Part shown: piece after piece, positions 48,543 through 57,912 of the stretch
Position numbering within the stretch: the stretch's first letter is position 1
Layout of the letters: every line of letters begins with the position of its first letter
From: Brachybacterium avium
Lineage (GTDB): Bacteria > Actinomycetota > Actinomycetes > Actinomycetales > Dermabacteraceae
DNA: 64,000 bases
Assembly: GCF_002216795.1 (NCBI RefSeq)
Contig: NZ_CP022316.1
Span: 2,108,001-2,172,000, forward strand
Direction of reading: 5' to 3'
Translations under genes and position numbers: made by a program
The notes under the pieces: generated by a model
What the model saw: only the letters and a program-made list of their open reading frames with translations
Database searches by the model: none
What the model was told of the DNA's origin: nothing

Positions 48543-49754
48543 GTGACGACCCCTACTCCCCGCCGACCCCGGCTCCTCGGCCCCCTGCTCGTGGTGCTCG
48601 CCGTCTTCACCGTCGGCGTGAACCTGCGCCCGGGCGCGACCAGCGTCGGGCCGCTGATGACGGATATCGTCGACGCCTTCGGTCAGGGAGCGTTCGCCTC
48701 CGGCCTGCTCACCGCGCTGCCGCCGCTGATCTTCGGCGGCTTCGGACTGCTGGCGGTCCCGCTGTCGCGGCGGCTGGGGCTGACCGGCACGATCGTCGCC
48801 TCCTTCGTGGTGGCCGCCCTGGGACTGATGCTGCGACCCGCGAGCGAGGTCTTCGCCGTGTTCGTGGTGCTCTCAGCGCTCGCGCTGCTGGGCCCGGCGC
48901 TGGGCAATGTGCTGGTGCCGGCCTGGATCAAACTGCACGGCGGGACCCGGACCGTCGGCCTGATGACGCTGTACAGCGCGACCCTCGCCCTGGGCGGATC
49001 GGCCGCCTCGGCGCTCGCGGTGCCGCTGGCCGGCTCGGAGGCCGGCGGCTGGCGGGACTCCCTGCTGCTGTGGGGGATGGTGCTCGCGGTGCCGGTGGTG
49101 GTCTGGACGGTGGTGCTGACCCGCACCGGGCATGACTTCCCGCCCCCACCGGCGCGGGGCGAGATCGGCGGCTCGCTGCTGCGCTCGCCCACCGCGATCG
49201 CGCTGACGCTGATGTTCGCGCTGCAGTCGCTGAACGCCTACACCCAGTTCGGCATGCTCCCGCAGGTCCTCACCGATCTCGGGGTCACCCCCGCACGGGC
49301 CGGGGTGCTGGTCGCGGTGGTCGCCGGCTGGGGCCTGGTGGGCGGGATCGTGATGCCGACGGTGATCGCGAAGGTCCCTGGCCTGCCCTGGATCGTGGGC
49401 GGCTTCGGCCTGCTCAACGCCATCGGCTACCTCGGCCTGATCCTGTTCCCGACGGTCAGCCCGATGCTGTGGGCGTGCGTGCTCGGCATCGGCGGCTTCG
49501 CGTTCCCCACCGCGATCGCACTGCTGCCCGCCCGCACCCGCTCCCCGCTGGTCACCGCCCGGCTCTCGGGCATGGTGCAGCCGATCGGCTATCTGCTGGC
49601 GGCGCTCGGTCCGATCATCGTCGGCGTGCTGCTGGAGGCGACCGGGTCCTCCGCGGTGGTGCTGTGGTTCCTGGCCGGCACCGGACTGCTGCTGGCGGTC
49701 GCCGGCTTCCGGGTGGGGCTGCCGCGCCTGGTCGACCACGAGATCAGGGCCTGA
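48543..49754 (+). CDS. MFS transporter of the CynX/NimT group
   Basis: GTG 48543, six nt after a weak TAGAAG. The 403 residues form 12 TM helices. VNLRPGATSVGPLMTDI in the first loop is the diagnostic block of CynX/NimT-type MFS proteins, and RLGLTGTIVASFVVAALGLMLRP follows in TM3. The family includes cyanate, nitroimidazole and amino-acid exporters, so no substrate is assigned. It is divergent from the purine permease. Confidence 0.87.
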   Translation: MTTPTPRRPRLLGPLLVVLAVFTVGVNLRPGATSVGPLMTDIVDAFGQGAFASGLLTALPPLIFGGFGLLAVPLSRRLGLTGTIVASFVVAALGLMLRPASEVFAVFVVLSALALLGPALGNVLVPAWIKLHGGTRTVGLMTLYSATLALGGSAASALAVPLAGSEAGGWRDSLLLWGMVLAVPVVVWTVVLTRTGHDFPPPPARGEIGGSLLRSPTAIALTLMFALQSLNAYTQFGMLPQVLTDLGVTPARAGVLVAVVAGWGLVGGIVMPTVIAKVPGLPWIVGGFGLLNAIGYLGLILFPTVSPMLWACVLGIGGFAFPTAIALLPARTRSPLVTARLSGMVQPIGYLLAALGPIIVGVLLEATGSSAVVLWFLAGTGLLLAVAGFRVGLPRLVDHEIRA

Positions 49755-49837
49755 CCTCCACGCGCGAGGGCCGCAGCGGTCCCGGCCGGCGAGGAATTCC
49801 CGGGGAGGCGCAGCCTGATCCATGGGAGGATGCCCCC

Positions 49838-50662
49838 ATGAGCCTCGTCCGCACACTGCGCATCCTGGCCTCGCAGCGGCCGTCCCTGCCCCCGCATGCC
49901 TGCGCCGCCCCGGAGCGGGTCCAGCGGCGCCGGCACGGCCATGTGCCGGTCACCTGGATCGACCCGGATCTCGCGAGCACCGCGACCATCGTCCACCTGC
50001 ACGGCGGCGCCTACGTGGCCGGCGAGAGCTCGCAGACCTGGAACTTCCTCGAGGAGGTCGCCCGTCGCAGCGGCGCGGCCGGCGCGATGATCCACTACCG
50101 ACTCGCCCCGCGCTACGGCTTCCCCACCGCGCTCAAGGACGTGCTGCACGCACTCGAGGACCTGTCTGTGCAGGCCATGCTGCGGCCCGGACGCTGGGTG
50201 CTCTCCGGGGACGAGGCCGGTGCCGGGCTCGCGCTCGCCGTCGCGCAGGTCCTCGCGGAATCGGAGGTGGGCTCCCCGGCGGCGCTGCTGCTCTCCTCCC
50301 CCTGGGCGGATCTCACCCGCGAGGAGCACCCCGATGAGCTGCGGGGGACGGCCGCCCGGCTCTACGCCGGTGCCGTGCCGCGCACCGACCCGCGGCTCAG
50401 CCCGCTGTACGGCCAGCTGTCGGATCTGCCGCCGGTGCACCTGGTCACGGGGGCGAAAGGGGTGCTGGCCGAGGACGGCAGGCGGCTGGAGGCCGCCCTC
50501 ACCGCGGCCGGTGCGCCGCATGAGCACCTCGAGATCCGCAGCGGTGGCGAGCAGGTCGCGGTCGACGGGCCCGGCCCGCAGTCCCAGCAGGCGCGCCGCT
50601 TCCTCATCGAAGCCGCCCGCCGCGCGATGGGCATGGACGAGGTCGCAGGCGCAGCGCACTGA
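49838..50662 (+). CDS. HSL-type alpha/beta hydrolase with degenerate active site
   Basis: ATG 49838 has GGGAGGA upstream. The 274 residues align with the hormone-sensitive-lipase family: oxyanion HGGAYVAGE (H55-G56-G57), RLAPRYGFPTALKDV, and the nucleophile elbow region. The elbow reads GDEAG (124-128) instead of GDSAG, so Ser is Glu126. The Asp site (usually D-x-L in VG-D) reads TGAKGVLAED, and the usual His region reads IRSGGEQVAVDG without His. All three triad positions are therefore altered, while the fold core is kept. It may be a binding protein rather than an esterase. A sequencing error would not explain three changes. Confidence 0.8.
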   Translation: MSLVRTLRILASQRPSLPPHACAAPERVQRRRHGHVPVTWIDPDLASTATIVHLHGGAYVAGESSQTWNFLEEVARRSGAAGAMIHYRLAPRYGFPTALKDVLHALEDLSVQAMLRPGRWVLSGDEAGAGLALAVAQVLAESEVGSPAALLLSSPWADLTREEHPDELRGTAARLYAGAVPRTDPRLSPLYGQLSDLPPVHLVTGAKGVLAEDGRRLEAALTAAGAPHEHLEIRSGGEQVAVDGPGPQSQQARRFLIEAARRAMGMDEVAGAAH

Positions 50663-50715
50663 CCGCAGCGCACCGACTGCAGCGTTCACGCAGGACGCCG
50701 CCGACGCAGCCCGGT

Positions 50716-50733
50716 CACCGCGTCATCGCGGTG
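50716..50733. terminator. Hairpin terminator between convergent genes
   Basis: CACCGCG-TCAT-CGCGGTG, a perfect 7-bp stem with a 4-nt loop, between the HSL-like gene and the small membrane-protein gene. Confidence 0.5.
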
Positions 50734-50736
50734 GGA

Positions 50737-51018
50737 TCACCGCAGCTCGGGCTCGGCCGCATCCGCTCGGCCGGTGTCCGCATCGAGCCGTCGGCGGATC
50801 GTCGCGGCCGTCCGGCGGTCCTGCCGCGTGGCCTTGTCGACCAGCGCGGTGGTGTCGTGCTCGGGCTCATCCGGCTGCAGCACCGTCCACACCATGAAGC
50901 CGATGGTCAGCAGGAGGCAGAGCCCGGCCAGGATCAGCAGCACCGGCCAGGAGAAGGGGACGGGATCCCAGAAGGGATCGCCCGCGATGGGCGCGATGAC
51001 TCCCGCGGCGATGCCCAT
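50737..51018 (-). CDS. Small single-TM membrane protein
   Basis: ATG 51018 is preceded by CAGGGGGC. The 93 residues have a short proline/tryptophan-rich N terminus (PFWDPVPFSWP), one strong TM helix (VLLILAGLCLLLTIGFMVWTVL) and a charged C-terminal tail rich in Arg/Asp. No family recognised. It is divergent from the Ser/Thr kinase and shares an inverted repeat with it (51093-51130), so the two may be co-regulated. Confidence 0.65.
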   Translation of the reverse strand: MGIAAGVIAPIAGDPFWDPVPFSWPVLLILAGLCLLLTIGFMVWTVLQPDEPEHDTTALVDKATRQDRRTAATIRRRLDADTGRADAAEPELR

Positions 51019-51092
51019 CGCTGCCCCCTGAGGTCGTGACGAGAGGACCCCGGCCCGATGATGGCGGAACTCCCGGGGTGCACAGATCAGCT

Positions 51093-51130
51093 CCAGCATA
51101 ACGCCGCTGGGCACCCTGAGGTTATGCTGG
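51093..51130. promoter_or_regulatory. Perfect 10-bp inverted repeat between kinase and membrane-protein genes
   Basis: CCAGCATAAC (51093-51102) and GTTATGCTGG (51121-51130), 18 bp apart. Each arm contains an outward-facing TATGCT, so the arms may be paired -10 boxes, an operator, or both. Confidence 0.5.
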
Positions 51131-51137
51131 AAATATT

Positions 51138-52422
51138 ATGGCTGACGTTATTGTCGGGCGCTTCGCGCTCATCGACCTGATCGCGAAGGGCGGTTCCGGG
51201 TCCGTCTGGCGCGCATGGGACTCCAAGTCCGAGCAGCTCTGCGCTGCCAAGGTCCTGCGTCAGCGCGATTCCGCGGATCTCATGCGCTTCGTGCGGGAGA
51301 AGGGCGTCAGCTTCGACCACCCGCATCTGCTCACCCCCTACGGCTGGGGGCGGAGGACGAGCACGTGGTGATCGCGATGCCGCTGGTCTCCGGCGGGACG
51401 CTCGAATCCGTCGTGAAGAAGCAGGGCAAGCTCGCCGAGCCCGCCGTGGTCGTGATCCTCGACCAGCTGCTGAACGGGCTCTCCCACGTCCACGCCGAGG
51501 GTTGGATCCATCGCGACGTGAAGCCTGCGAACATCATGTTCGAGCCGCGCGGCACGGCCTTCCCCGTCTCCCGGCTGGCAGATTTCGGCATCGCCGTGCA
51601 CGAGACCGATGTGCGGTTCACCCATGTGGGCATGGTCAACGGCACCCCCGGCTATATGGCCCCGGAGCTGTTCTCCATGGCCGAGCCGGCCCCCTCGCAC
51701 GACCTGTACGCGGCCGGGGTGGTGGCGATGGTCGCGCTCAACGGCCCGATCAAGCTGCACGACGGCTCCTTCCGGCCCGACGAGCTGAACCAGTACCTGC
51801 AGGGGGTCACCCCGAAGCTCTCCGCGGTGATCCGCCGTCTGGTGGCGGCGCAGCCCGAGGACCGCTACCAGGATGCCGACACGGTGCGGCGCGACCTTCC
51901 CGGGTGCCGCAGGGCTATCCGTTGACCCACGCCGACGGCGCTGTGCTGAACCTCCAGGACACCCTGGACCCGTTGCCGCCGGACGCGCCCGGCGCCGTTC
52001 GTCCGGAGCGCCCGGTGCCCTCGTCGGCCGGTCCGTCGATGGAGGCGATCCGGTCCGGTCGGGTCCAGCAAGGCTTCAGCTCCGGCTCCCCCTCGCCGCA
52101 GACCGGCCCGCAGTGGGCGCAGCAGACGCCCCCGCAGGGCGCCCCGTCACCGCAGAGCGCACAGCTGAACCCTCATCCCTACACCGCGACCCAGACCTCG
52201 ACCGGCCCCACCGGGCAGAGCGGCTCGACCCGGGGCAGCACCCTGATCGCGGTGGCGCTGGGGACGGTCTCGGCCCTGGTGCTCGGCGCGATCGTGGCGA
52301 TCGTGCTGCTGCTGGTCTTCGACAGCTCCTCGGCCGCCGGAGAGCTCGACGGTGCGGTGGTCAGCAGCATCGGCGTCTCGAGCACCGCGGCCCCGGACGG
52401 CGAGGGGCACCCCTTCGCCTGA
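51138..52422 (+). CDS. Membrane Ser/Thr protein kinase (Hanks type), two frame breaks
   Basis: ATG 51138 follows GGAAATATT. Three segments in different frames make one protein. Bases added to the G run at 51346-51350 (TPYGWGAEDEHVVIAMP) and the C run at 51899-51901 (RRDLPRVPQGYPLTHADG) restore ~428 residues. N-lobe: GRFALIDLIAKGGSGSVWRA with Gly loop, then CAAKVL (catalytic Lys). C-lobe: HRDVKPANIM and LADFGIAV are intact, with NGTPGYMAPE. The juxtamembrane Pro/Ser/Gln region leads to a C-terminal TM helix (AVALGTVSALVLGAIVAIVLLLVF). No PASTA domains, so it is not PknB-like. Likely senses the envelope. Confidence 0.88.
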
Positions 52423-52443
52423 CCCTGCCCCGGCGCCGAAGCG

Positions 52444-53997
52444 TCAGCGGGCGGGGGCCGCGAATGTGTCCAGGGACTGCACGAAGGACTCGCGACGCGG
52501 GTCCATCAGCAGCTCGATCAGCAGCGAGGGCGCGCCCTCCCCGTCACCGGGCACCGTCCAGCGGAGCCGAGCAGGGCTGAGCACCTGGGCCGCATCGACC
52601 CGCAGTCCCTCCAGCGCCGCCGCGTCGAGGCCCGCGCTCGCCAGCGCCGCGGCCAGGCGTCGCCGCCGCTCCGGGCGCGGCACGTCGAGGTCCATGTTGT
52701 CCGCGAACCAGGCATCGGCGACGGCGTCCTCGTTCCGGCTCAGCCAGGTCAGGGCCGCCGAGGCGGCCTCCAGGGTGCGGGGCGCGGCCTGCGGCCGGCG
52801 CGGGGCGAGCAGGGCGGGCAGCTCCCGCTGCAGCAGGCGCAGGGTCTGCATCGACAGCGGGGTGGCCGGGGCGTACTTCGAGTTCGCCAATGCCACCACG
52901 CCCACCCCGGAGTCGCGATGCCAGACCATGAAGGAGCCGTAGCCCGGGTAGCCGCCGGAATGGGAGATGACCTCGCCGAGATCGGGGAAGTGCTCCACGA
53001 CCAGCCCGAAGCCGTAGCCGCGCACCCGGTCGAAGCCGGGGGACGTGCGGGCGGGATCCTCGGGGTCCGTCGGCAGAGCGCCCAGCGCCTGGTGGCGGTG
53101 CAGCTGCTGCATCTCGCGACGGGATGCGGTCGCCAGCGGGCCGGCCGCCCGCGAGGGGGCGTCGGGGGCGTCGGCCGCGGCGAGGAAGCGGACCCAGGCC
53201 GCGACATCATCGACGGTGGAGAACAGCCCGGCCATCGCGCCGTACACGCCGGGGGAGTCCAGCGGCACCGGCTCGAAGCGGGTGGCGTCGGTGCGGTCGG
53301 CGAGGCGGTGGCCGGTCGCGAGCTGGGAGCCGTCGATCTCCTCGCCGGACCAGCCGGTGGCCGCCAGCCCCAGCGGGGTGAGGAAGCGTCGCCGGATCTC
53401 GCTCGCGTAGTCACTGCCGGTGACCTCGTCGATCACGCGCCCCAGCAGGGCGTAGCCGGTGTTGGAGTACTCGAAGCCGGTGCCCAGGCGGTGGGCATGG
53501 CCGAGGCCGCCCCGCAGCGTCGCGGCGAACTCCTCGCGGGTCATCGCCTCCTGCCGATCGCCCCAGGGGTTGTCGGTCACCAGACCGGCGCTCATGGTCA
53601 GCAGCTGGCGCAGGGTGGGCTCGCGCTCGTCCGCGGCGAGGTCGAAGGCCCCAGCGGCCTCGGGGACGTGGGCGGAGACCGGATCGTCCAGGTGCAGGCG
53701 GCCCTCGTCCCGCAGCGCGAGGATCGTCGCGGCGGTGAACGACTTGGTCATCGAGGCGATGCGGGAGACGGTGGCGCGGTCCATCGGCCCGGTGCCCTCC
53801 GCGGGAAGGCCGCCGGTCAGCTCTCGGTGGCCGGCGGCACCCTGGGCCAGCACGGCCTGATCATGAGCGTGCCCGCCGATGATCGCCCAGGTCACCCCCG
53901 AGGTGCGGTGCTCGGCGACGGCGGTGTCGAACAGCTCGGCGACCGCATCGACAGCGGTGGAGGGGATCACAGGGGAGAGCAGGCTGGTCTCAGGCAT
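52444..53997 (-). CDS. Serine beta-lactamase-family hydrolase (class C / penicillin-binding-protein-like)
   Basis: ATG 53997 lies 7 nt after TACAGT (54005-54010, minus strand), preferred over GTG 54006. The 517 residues have the three active-site motifs: S82-M-T-K85 (SxxK), YSNTGY (YxN) and HSGGYPGY (HxG). No signal peptide, so it is cytosolic. It resembles EstB/DAP-type esterases and D-aminopeptidases more than true beta-lactamases, and carries a C-terminal extension of ~150 residues. Substrate unknown. Confidence 0.87.
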   Translation of the reverse strand: MPETSLLSPVIPSTAVDAVAELFDTAVAEHRTSGVTWAIIGGHAHDQAVLAQGAAGHRELTGGLPAEGTGPMDRATVSRIASMTKSFTAATILALRDEGRLHLDDPVSAHVPEAAGAFDLAADEREPTLRQLLTMSAGLVTDNPWGDRQEAMTREEFAATLRGGLGHAHRLGTGFEYSNTGYALLGRVIDEVTGSDYASEIRRRFLTPLGLAATGWSGEEIDGSQLATGHRLADRTDATRFEPVPLDSPGVYGAMAGLFSTVDDVAAWVRFLAAADAPDAPSRAAGPLATASRREMQQLHRHQALGALPTDPEDPARTSPGFDRVRGYGFGLVVEHFPDLGEVISHSGGYPGYGSFMVWHRDSGVGVVALANSKYAPATPLSMQTLRLLQRELPALLAPRRPQAAPRTLEAASAALTWLSRNEDAVADAWFADNMDLDVPRPERRRRLAAALASAGLDAAALEGLRVDAAQVLSPARLRWTVPGDGEGAPSLLIELLMDPRRESFVQSLDTFAAPAR

Positions 53998-54004
53998 GAC
54001 TGTC

Positions 54005-54010
54005 ACTGTA
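54005..54010 (-). promoter_or_regulatory. -10 box of leaderless serine-hydrolase transcript
   Basis: TACAGT on the minus strand, 7 nt before ATG 53997. Confidence 0.45.
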
Positions 54011-54025
54011 GAGCCTGCGACGGGC

Positions 54026-54739
54026 TCAGGAGGACCGGGTGAAGAAGCTGTGGATCACTGCGGCGACCTCCTCGCCGACCACCTCGACGAGCCGCGCCGG
54101 ATCGGTGCGGGCAGGGTCGAAGGCGGTGGGCGGGGCGGGAGCCGCCGCTGGGTCCTCGGTCCCGTCGGCCCCGTCGGCCCCGAGCGGTGCCGGCTCCCGG
54201 CTGGAGGGTGCCGCAGGCGCGACCAGGTCCTCCAGCGTGAGCCCGCGCAGGGTCAGCAGCAGCAGCGGGTGGTCATCGACGGCCTCGACCAGCACGTACA
54301 GCAATGCGGAGACGTGCCGGCAGGGCCCGGGCCAGTCCAGGCAGGAGCAGTCATGGGACAGCTCGGAGGCGTCCCGCGGCAGCAGCGACACCAGCGATGC
54401 GGCCAGCTCCTGCTCGATCTGCTGCGGGTACTCACCGGCGGCCAGGCGTGCCGGCAGCTCCGGATGCGACTGCGCCACCTGGATGAACGCCTGCCGGTCG
54501 TCCTCCCGGAAGGCCGGCAGCTCGAGCCGGGCCTGGTACAGCTCGCCGTCCGCGTCCAGCACATCGCCGCGCGCCGCCCCGGCATCGACGTCCAGCCACT
54601 GCACCCGTCCGGCGCGGGCGTCGGCCTTGCCCCGACCCACCCGGGCCTGGCCCAGCAGGCGCTCGGCCCCGTCGCGCAGTGCGACCGCATGCCAGCTCGT
54701 GCCCACCGCGCCGCGGCGAGAGCGCAGTTCGATGCTCAT
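54026..54739 (-). CDS. SWIM zinc-finger protein coupled to SNF2 helicase
   Basis: ATG 54739 overlaps the helicase stop (ATGA). The 237 residues contain a SWIM finger: HDCSC followed by DWPGPCRHVSAL (C-x-C-xn-C-x-H). N-terminal segments (LRSRRGAVGTSWHAVALRDG, RGRKADARAGRVQWLDVD-like) are shared by the SWIM partners of bacterial SNF2 proteins. In related genomes the two are often fused or adjacent, implying a protein-protein or DNA-contact subunit. The Ala/Pro-rich region near residues 170-205 is a linker. Confidence 0.82.
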   Translation of the reverse strand: MSIELRSRRGAVGTSWHAVALRDGAERLLGQARVGRGKADARAGRVQWLDVDAGAARGDVLDADGELYQARLELPAFREDDRQAFIQVAQSHPELPARLAAGEYPQQIEQELAASLVSLLPRDASELSHDCSCLDWPGPCRHVSALLYVLVEAVDDHPLLLLTLRGLTLEDLVAPAAPSSREPAPLGADGADGTEDPAAAPAPPTAFDPARTDPARLVEVVGEEVAAVIHSFFTRSS

Positions 54740-57700
54740 GAGCCGTCCTCCTCCTCGAGCGAGAGCAGATCCAGCAGCCGGTCGTCGTCCAGCGAGGTCA
54801 GCCAGTCCTCGCCGGGGCCGACAGTCAGCTCGGCCAGCGCCTGCTTGTCCTCGAGCACGGTGTCGATCTTCTCCTCGACGGTACCGGCGCTGACCAGCTT
54901 GTTCACCATCACGTCGCGACGCTGGCCGATGCGGAAGGCACGGTCGGTGGCCTGGTTCTCCACCGCCGGGTTCCACCAGCGGTCCAGGTGCACCACATGG
55001 TTCGCGGCGGTCAGGGTGAGCCCGGTGCCGCCGGCGCGCAGGCTCAGCAGCATCAGCCCGGGCCGGTCCCGGTGCTGCTGGAACTCGGCCACCATCTGGT
55101 CGCGGTCGTGCTTGGAGACCCCGCCGTGCAGGAAGGGGACGTCGATCCCGAACTCGGAGAACTTCTCCTGCCAGTAGGGGACAAGCAGGTGCCCGAAGGT
55201 GGTGAACTGCGTGAACAGCAGCGCCTTCTGGCCCTCCTCGAAGGCCGTCTGCAGCAGATCATCGACCAGCTCGAGCTTGCCCGAGCGGTGCTCACCGTCG
55301 CGCACCAGCGCCGAACCGTCGCCGAGGTAGTGGGCGGGGTGGTTGCACACCTGCTTCAGCCGGGTGATGGCGGAGACCACCAGGGTGCGGCGCTGCGCCT
55401 GCTCGGCGCCGTCGATCTGCACCCTCAGCTCGTCCACGATCGCCTCGTACAGCCCCGCCTGCTCGGCGGTCAGGTTCACCACCCGGCTGAGCTCGATCTT
55501 CTCCGGCAGGTCCTGGATGATCGCGCGGTCCGTCTTCAGCCGCCGCAGGATGAACGCAGCGGTGACCAGCTTGAGGCGGCTGATCGCCGTGCCGTCGCCC
55601 TCCTCCTCGATGGGGGTCGCCACCCGTTCCTGGAAGCTCTTCGCGCTGCCCAGCAGCCCGGGGTTGACCACCTCCATCAGGGAGTGGAGGTCCGCGAGCC
55701 GGTTCTCCACCGGAGTACCGGTCAGGGCGAGCCGATGCGGGGCCTGCAGCGCGCGGGCGGCGCGGGTGACCTGGGTGGCGGGAGTCTTCACGTGCTGGGC
55801 CTCGTCGAACACCAGCCGATGCCAGGGCACCGCCGAGAGCAGCGCCAGGTCACGGGCCAGCAGCGAATAGGTGGTGATCACCAGGTCCGTCTCTGCGGCG
55901 GTGCTCACGAAGGAGGCGTCCCGTCGCCGGGCACCGCCGTGGTGGACGTGCACCCGCAGCTGCGGGGCGAAGGCCGTGGCCTCGCGCTGCCAGGCCCCCA
56001 CCACCGACATGGGGCACACCAGCAGGGTGGGGCCGACGACATCGGCCGGAGGCTCGCCCTCCTCCGTGCCCACCCCCACGGTGCCCTCTCGCTCCCGGCA
56101 CAGCAGGGCGAGCACCTGCATCGTCTTGCCGAGCCCCATGTCATCGGCGAGGATCCCGCCCAGGCGCTGGCGGTCCAGGGCCCACAGCCAATCCAGGCCG
56201 TCGAGCTGGTAGGGCCGCAGCGTGGCCTGCAGGCTGCGCGGCTGGGGGTGCGGGGCGGGGCCCGCCGCGCCCGGCATCAGGCGGGCCAGGCCGTGGTCGC
56301 CGCCCGCGAGCAGGGCCGTGACCCCGAAGTCGACGTCCGCCGCCTCGGGGGAGAGGATCAGCGAGAACATCTCCATCCAGGGCGCCCGGCCCTCGATCTC
56401 GGCCGGCACCGGCGCGGGGGCCAGGGGGGCCGGGCCGGGAGCGGCCGACGACGGCGGACGTGTCTCGAGCAGACGGCCGGGGGCGACCGCTCCGCCTGCC
56501 GAAGCCTCTGCCTGCCGCAGGTCCTTCCGCTCTCCCCGCGTCCGCGCCCCGAAGGCGTCCAGGAACTTCTCCGCGGCGCGCAGCGTGGAGGCATCCAGCC
56601 GCACCCATTGCCCGCGCAGCCGCACCAGCTCGGACTGCGCCTCGCGGATCTCCTCCATCTCCTCCTCGGTGAGCTCCGTCTCGCCCACGGCGACCCGCCA
56701 GCGGAAGGAGACCATCGCCCCGAGACCCACGCCGGAGCCCTTCCTCTCGCCGGGCTCCTCCTCGACCTCCTGCGGGCGGACGGAGGTCTTCTGCTTGGTC
56801 CAGTCGCGGGGCAGCAGCACGGTCACCCCCGCCTCTTCGAGGGTGGGGGTGTCGTGGGACAGGAAGGCGGAGGCCTCCGCGGTGGTCAGCAGCCAGTCCA
56901 CCCCGGTCTCGTCCACGGCGGCGCCGCGCACGGTCGGCGCGAGGCGCATCACGGAGGCGGAGGCCTCGGCGGCGCCGGCGGTGGTGAGGTCGCCGACGGC
57001 GCGCAGATCGGCCACCGGGTGGACGGTCCCGTCCTTCTCGCGCAGGCAGGTCTGCAAGGGCCAGGCGGTCCCGATCGCCGGCTGGAACAGCCGCACCACC
57101 AGCTCGCTGTCCCGCGAGCCGAGGGTCACTGCGGGCCGGCCGGAGTCCACGAGGGCGTCGAAGGCGGCGGTGAGGCGGCGCTGGGTGGGCAGATCCGCGC
57201 GCAGCTCGCCCTCATCGGCCAGTGCCCACAGCACTCCGTGAGGGTCCTCGCGCGGCGCTTCGGCGCGGCGCAGGTGCGCGGCGAACGCGCTGCGGGCGTG
57301 CCCGTCCACCAGGGCGTGCAGCATCGGTGGCGCGTCCTTCTCGGGGGCGCGCCACTGCATGATCGGCCGCCCGTACCGCTCCGTCGCCCGCGCCCGCAGA
57401 TGACGCTCCTGGACGAGCGACTGCGCGCGCAGGTCCAGCACCATCGCCGCCACCAGGTCCGGCATCGCGATCAGCTCGTCCTGCAGCCGCGCCGCGGCGC
57501 CATCGCTGATCAGCGCGGCCAGATGATCGGGCAGCTGCTCGCCGAAGCGCTCCTCGAGCAGGGCGGTCCCGGCGCCGACCAGGCCGGTGAGCGCGGCACC
57601 GGACAGGGGCAGGGCAGGCACTCGGCGATCGCCGTCGCGCCCGGGGATCCGCACCCGGTGCCGCAGCTGATCCGGCGCAGTTGCGAGGGCTTCGGCGATC

Positions 57701-57834
57701 CGGGCGGGAGCCTCACGGCGCAGTGCGGCGACGTCCTCGAGTGCACGCGAGCGCCCCGGCCCGGTCTGCTCGCGCACCCACAGGGCAGGGCCGAGGTCCT
57801 CGTCCAGGACGAGGTGGAGGCGGCGGACGGGCAT
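54736..57834 (-). CDS. SNF2-family DNA translocase/helicase
   Basis: ATG 57834 lies 6 nt after TAGTCT (57841-57846, minus). The 1032 residues have an N-terminal ~500-residue region typical of bacterial SNF2 proteins, then motif I DDMGLGKTMQ (~563), Ia, motif II DEAQHVK (~677), III TGTPVEN, IV, V LRAGGTGLTLT and VI QATDRAFRIGQ. DEAQ replaces DEAH, as in this bacterial group. It translocates on double-stranded DNA and may remodel protein-DNA complexes. Coupled with the SWIM protein. Confidence 0.92.
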   Translation of the reverse strand: MPVRRLHLVLDEDLGPALWVREQTGPGRSRALEDVAALRREAPARIAEALATAPDQLRHRVRIPGRDGDRRVPALPLSGAALTGLVGAGTALLEERFGEQLPDHLAALISDGAAARLQDELIAMPDLVAAMVLDLRAQSLVQERHLRARATERYGRPIMQWRAPEKDAPPMLHALVDGHARSAFAAHLRRAEAPREDPHGVLWALADEGELRADLPTQRRLTAAFDALVDSGRPAVTLGSRDSELVVRLFQPAIGTAWPLQTCLREKDGTVHPVADLRAVGDLTTAGAAEASASVMRLAPTVRGAAVDETGVDWLLTTAEASAFLSHDTPTLEEAGVTVLLPRDWTKQKTSVRPQEVEEEPGERKGSGVGLGAMVSFRWRVAVGETELTEEEMEEIREAQSELVRLRGQWVRLDASTLRAAEKFLDAFGARTRGERKDLRQAEASAGGAVAPGRLLETRPPSSAAPGPAPLAPAPVPAEIEGRAPWMEMFSLILSPEAADVDFGVTALLAGGDHGLARLMPGAAGPAPHPQPRSLQATLRPYQLDGLDWLWALDRQRLGGILADDMGLGKTMQVLALLCREREGTVGVGTEEGEPPADVVGPTLLVCPMSVVGAWQREATAFAPQLRVHVHHGGARRRDASFVSTAAETDLVITTYSLLARDLALLSAVPWHRLVFDEAQHVKTPATQVTRAARALQAPHRLALTGTPVENRLADLHSLMEVVNPGLLGSAKSFQERVATPIEEEGDGTAISRLKLVTAAFILRRLKTDRAIIQDLPEKIELSRVVNLTAEQAGLYEAIVDELRVQIDGAEQAQRRTLVVSAITRLKQVCNHPAHYLGDGSALVRDGEHRSGKLELVDDLLQTAFEEGQKALLFTQFTTFGHLLVPYWQEKFSEFGIDVPFLHGGVSKHDRDQMVAEFQQHRDRPGLMLLSLRAGGTGLTLTAANHVVHLDRWWNPAVENQATDRAFRIGQRRDVMVNKLVSAGTVEEKIDTVLEDKQALAELTVGPGEDWLTSLDDDRLLDLLSLEEEDGS

Positions 57835-57840
57835 GGGCTC

Positions 57841-57846
57841 AGACTA
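57841..57846 (-). promoter_or_regulatory. -10 box of leaderless SNF2 transcript
   Basis: TAGTCT on the minus strand, 6 nt before ATG 57834. Confidence 0.45.
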
Positions 57847-57912
57847 GGCGCCGCGCCCGACGGACGTCGGCGCGCTGTGGACAGATCTGCGGCAGGCGCG
57901 GCCCCGAGCAGT

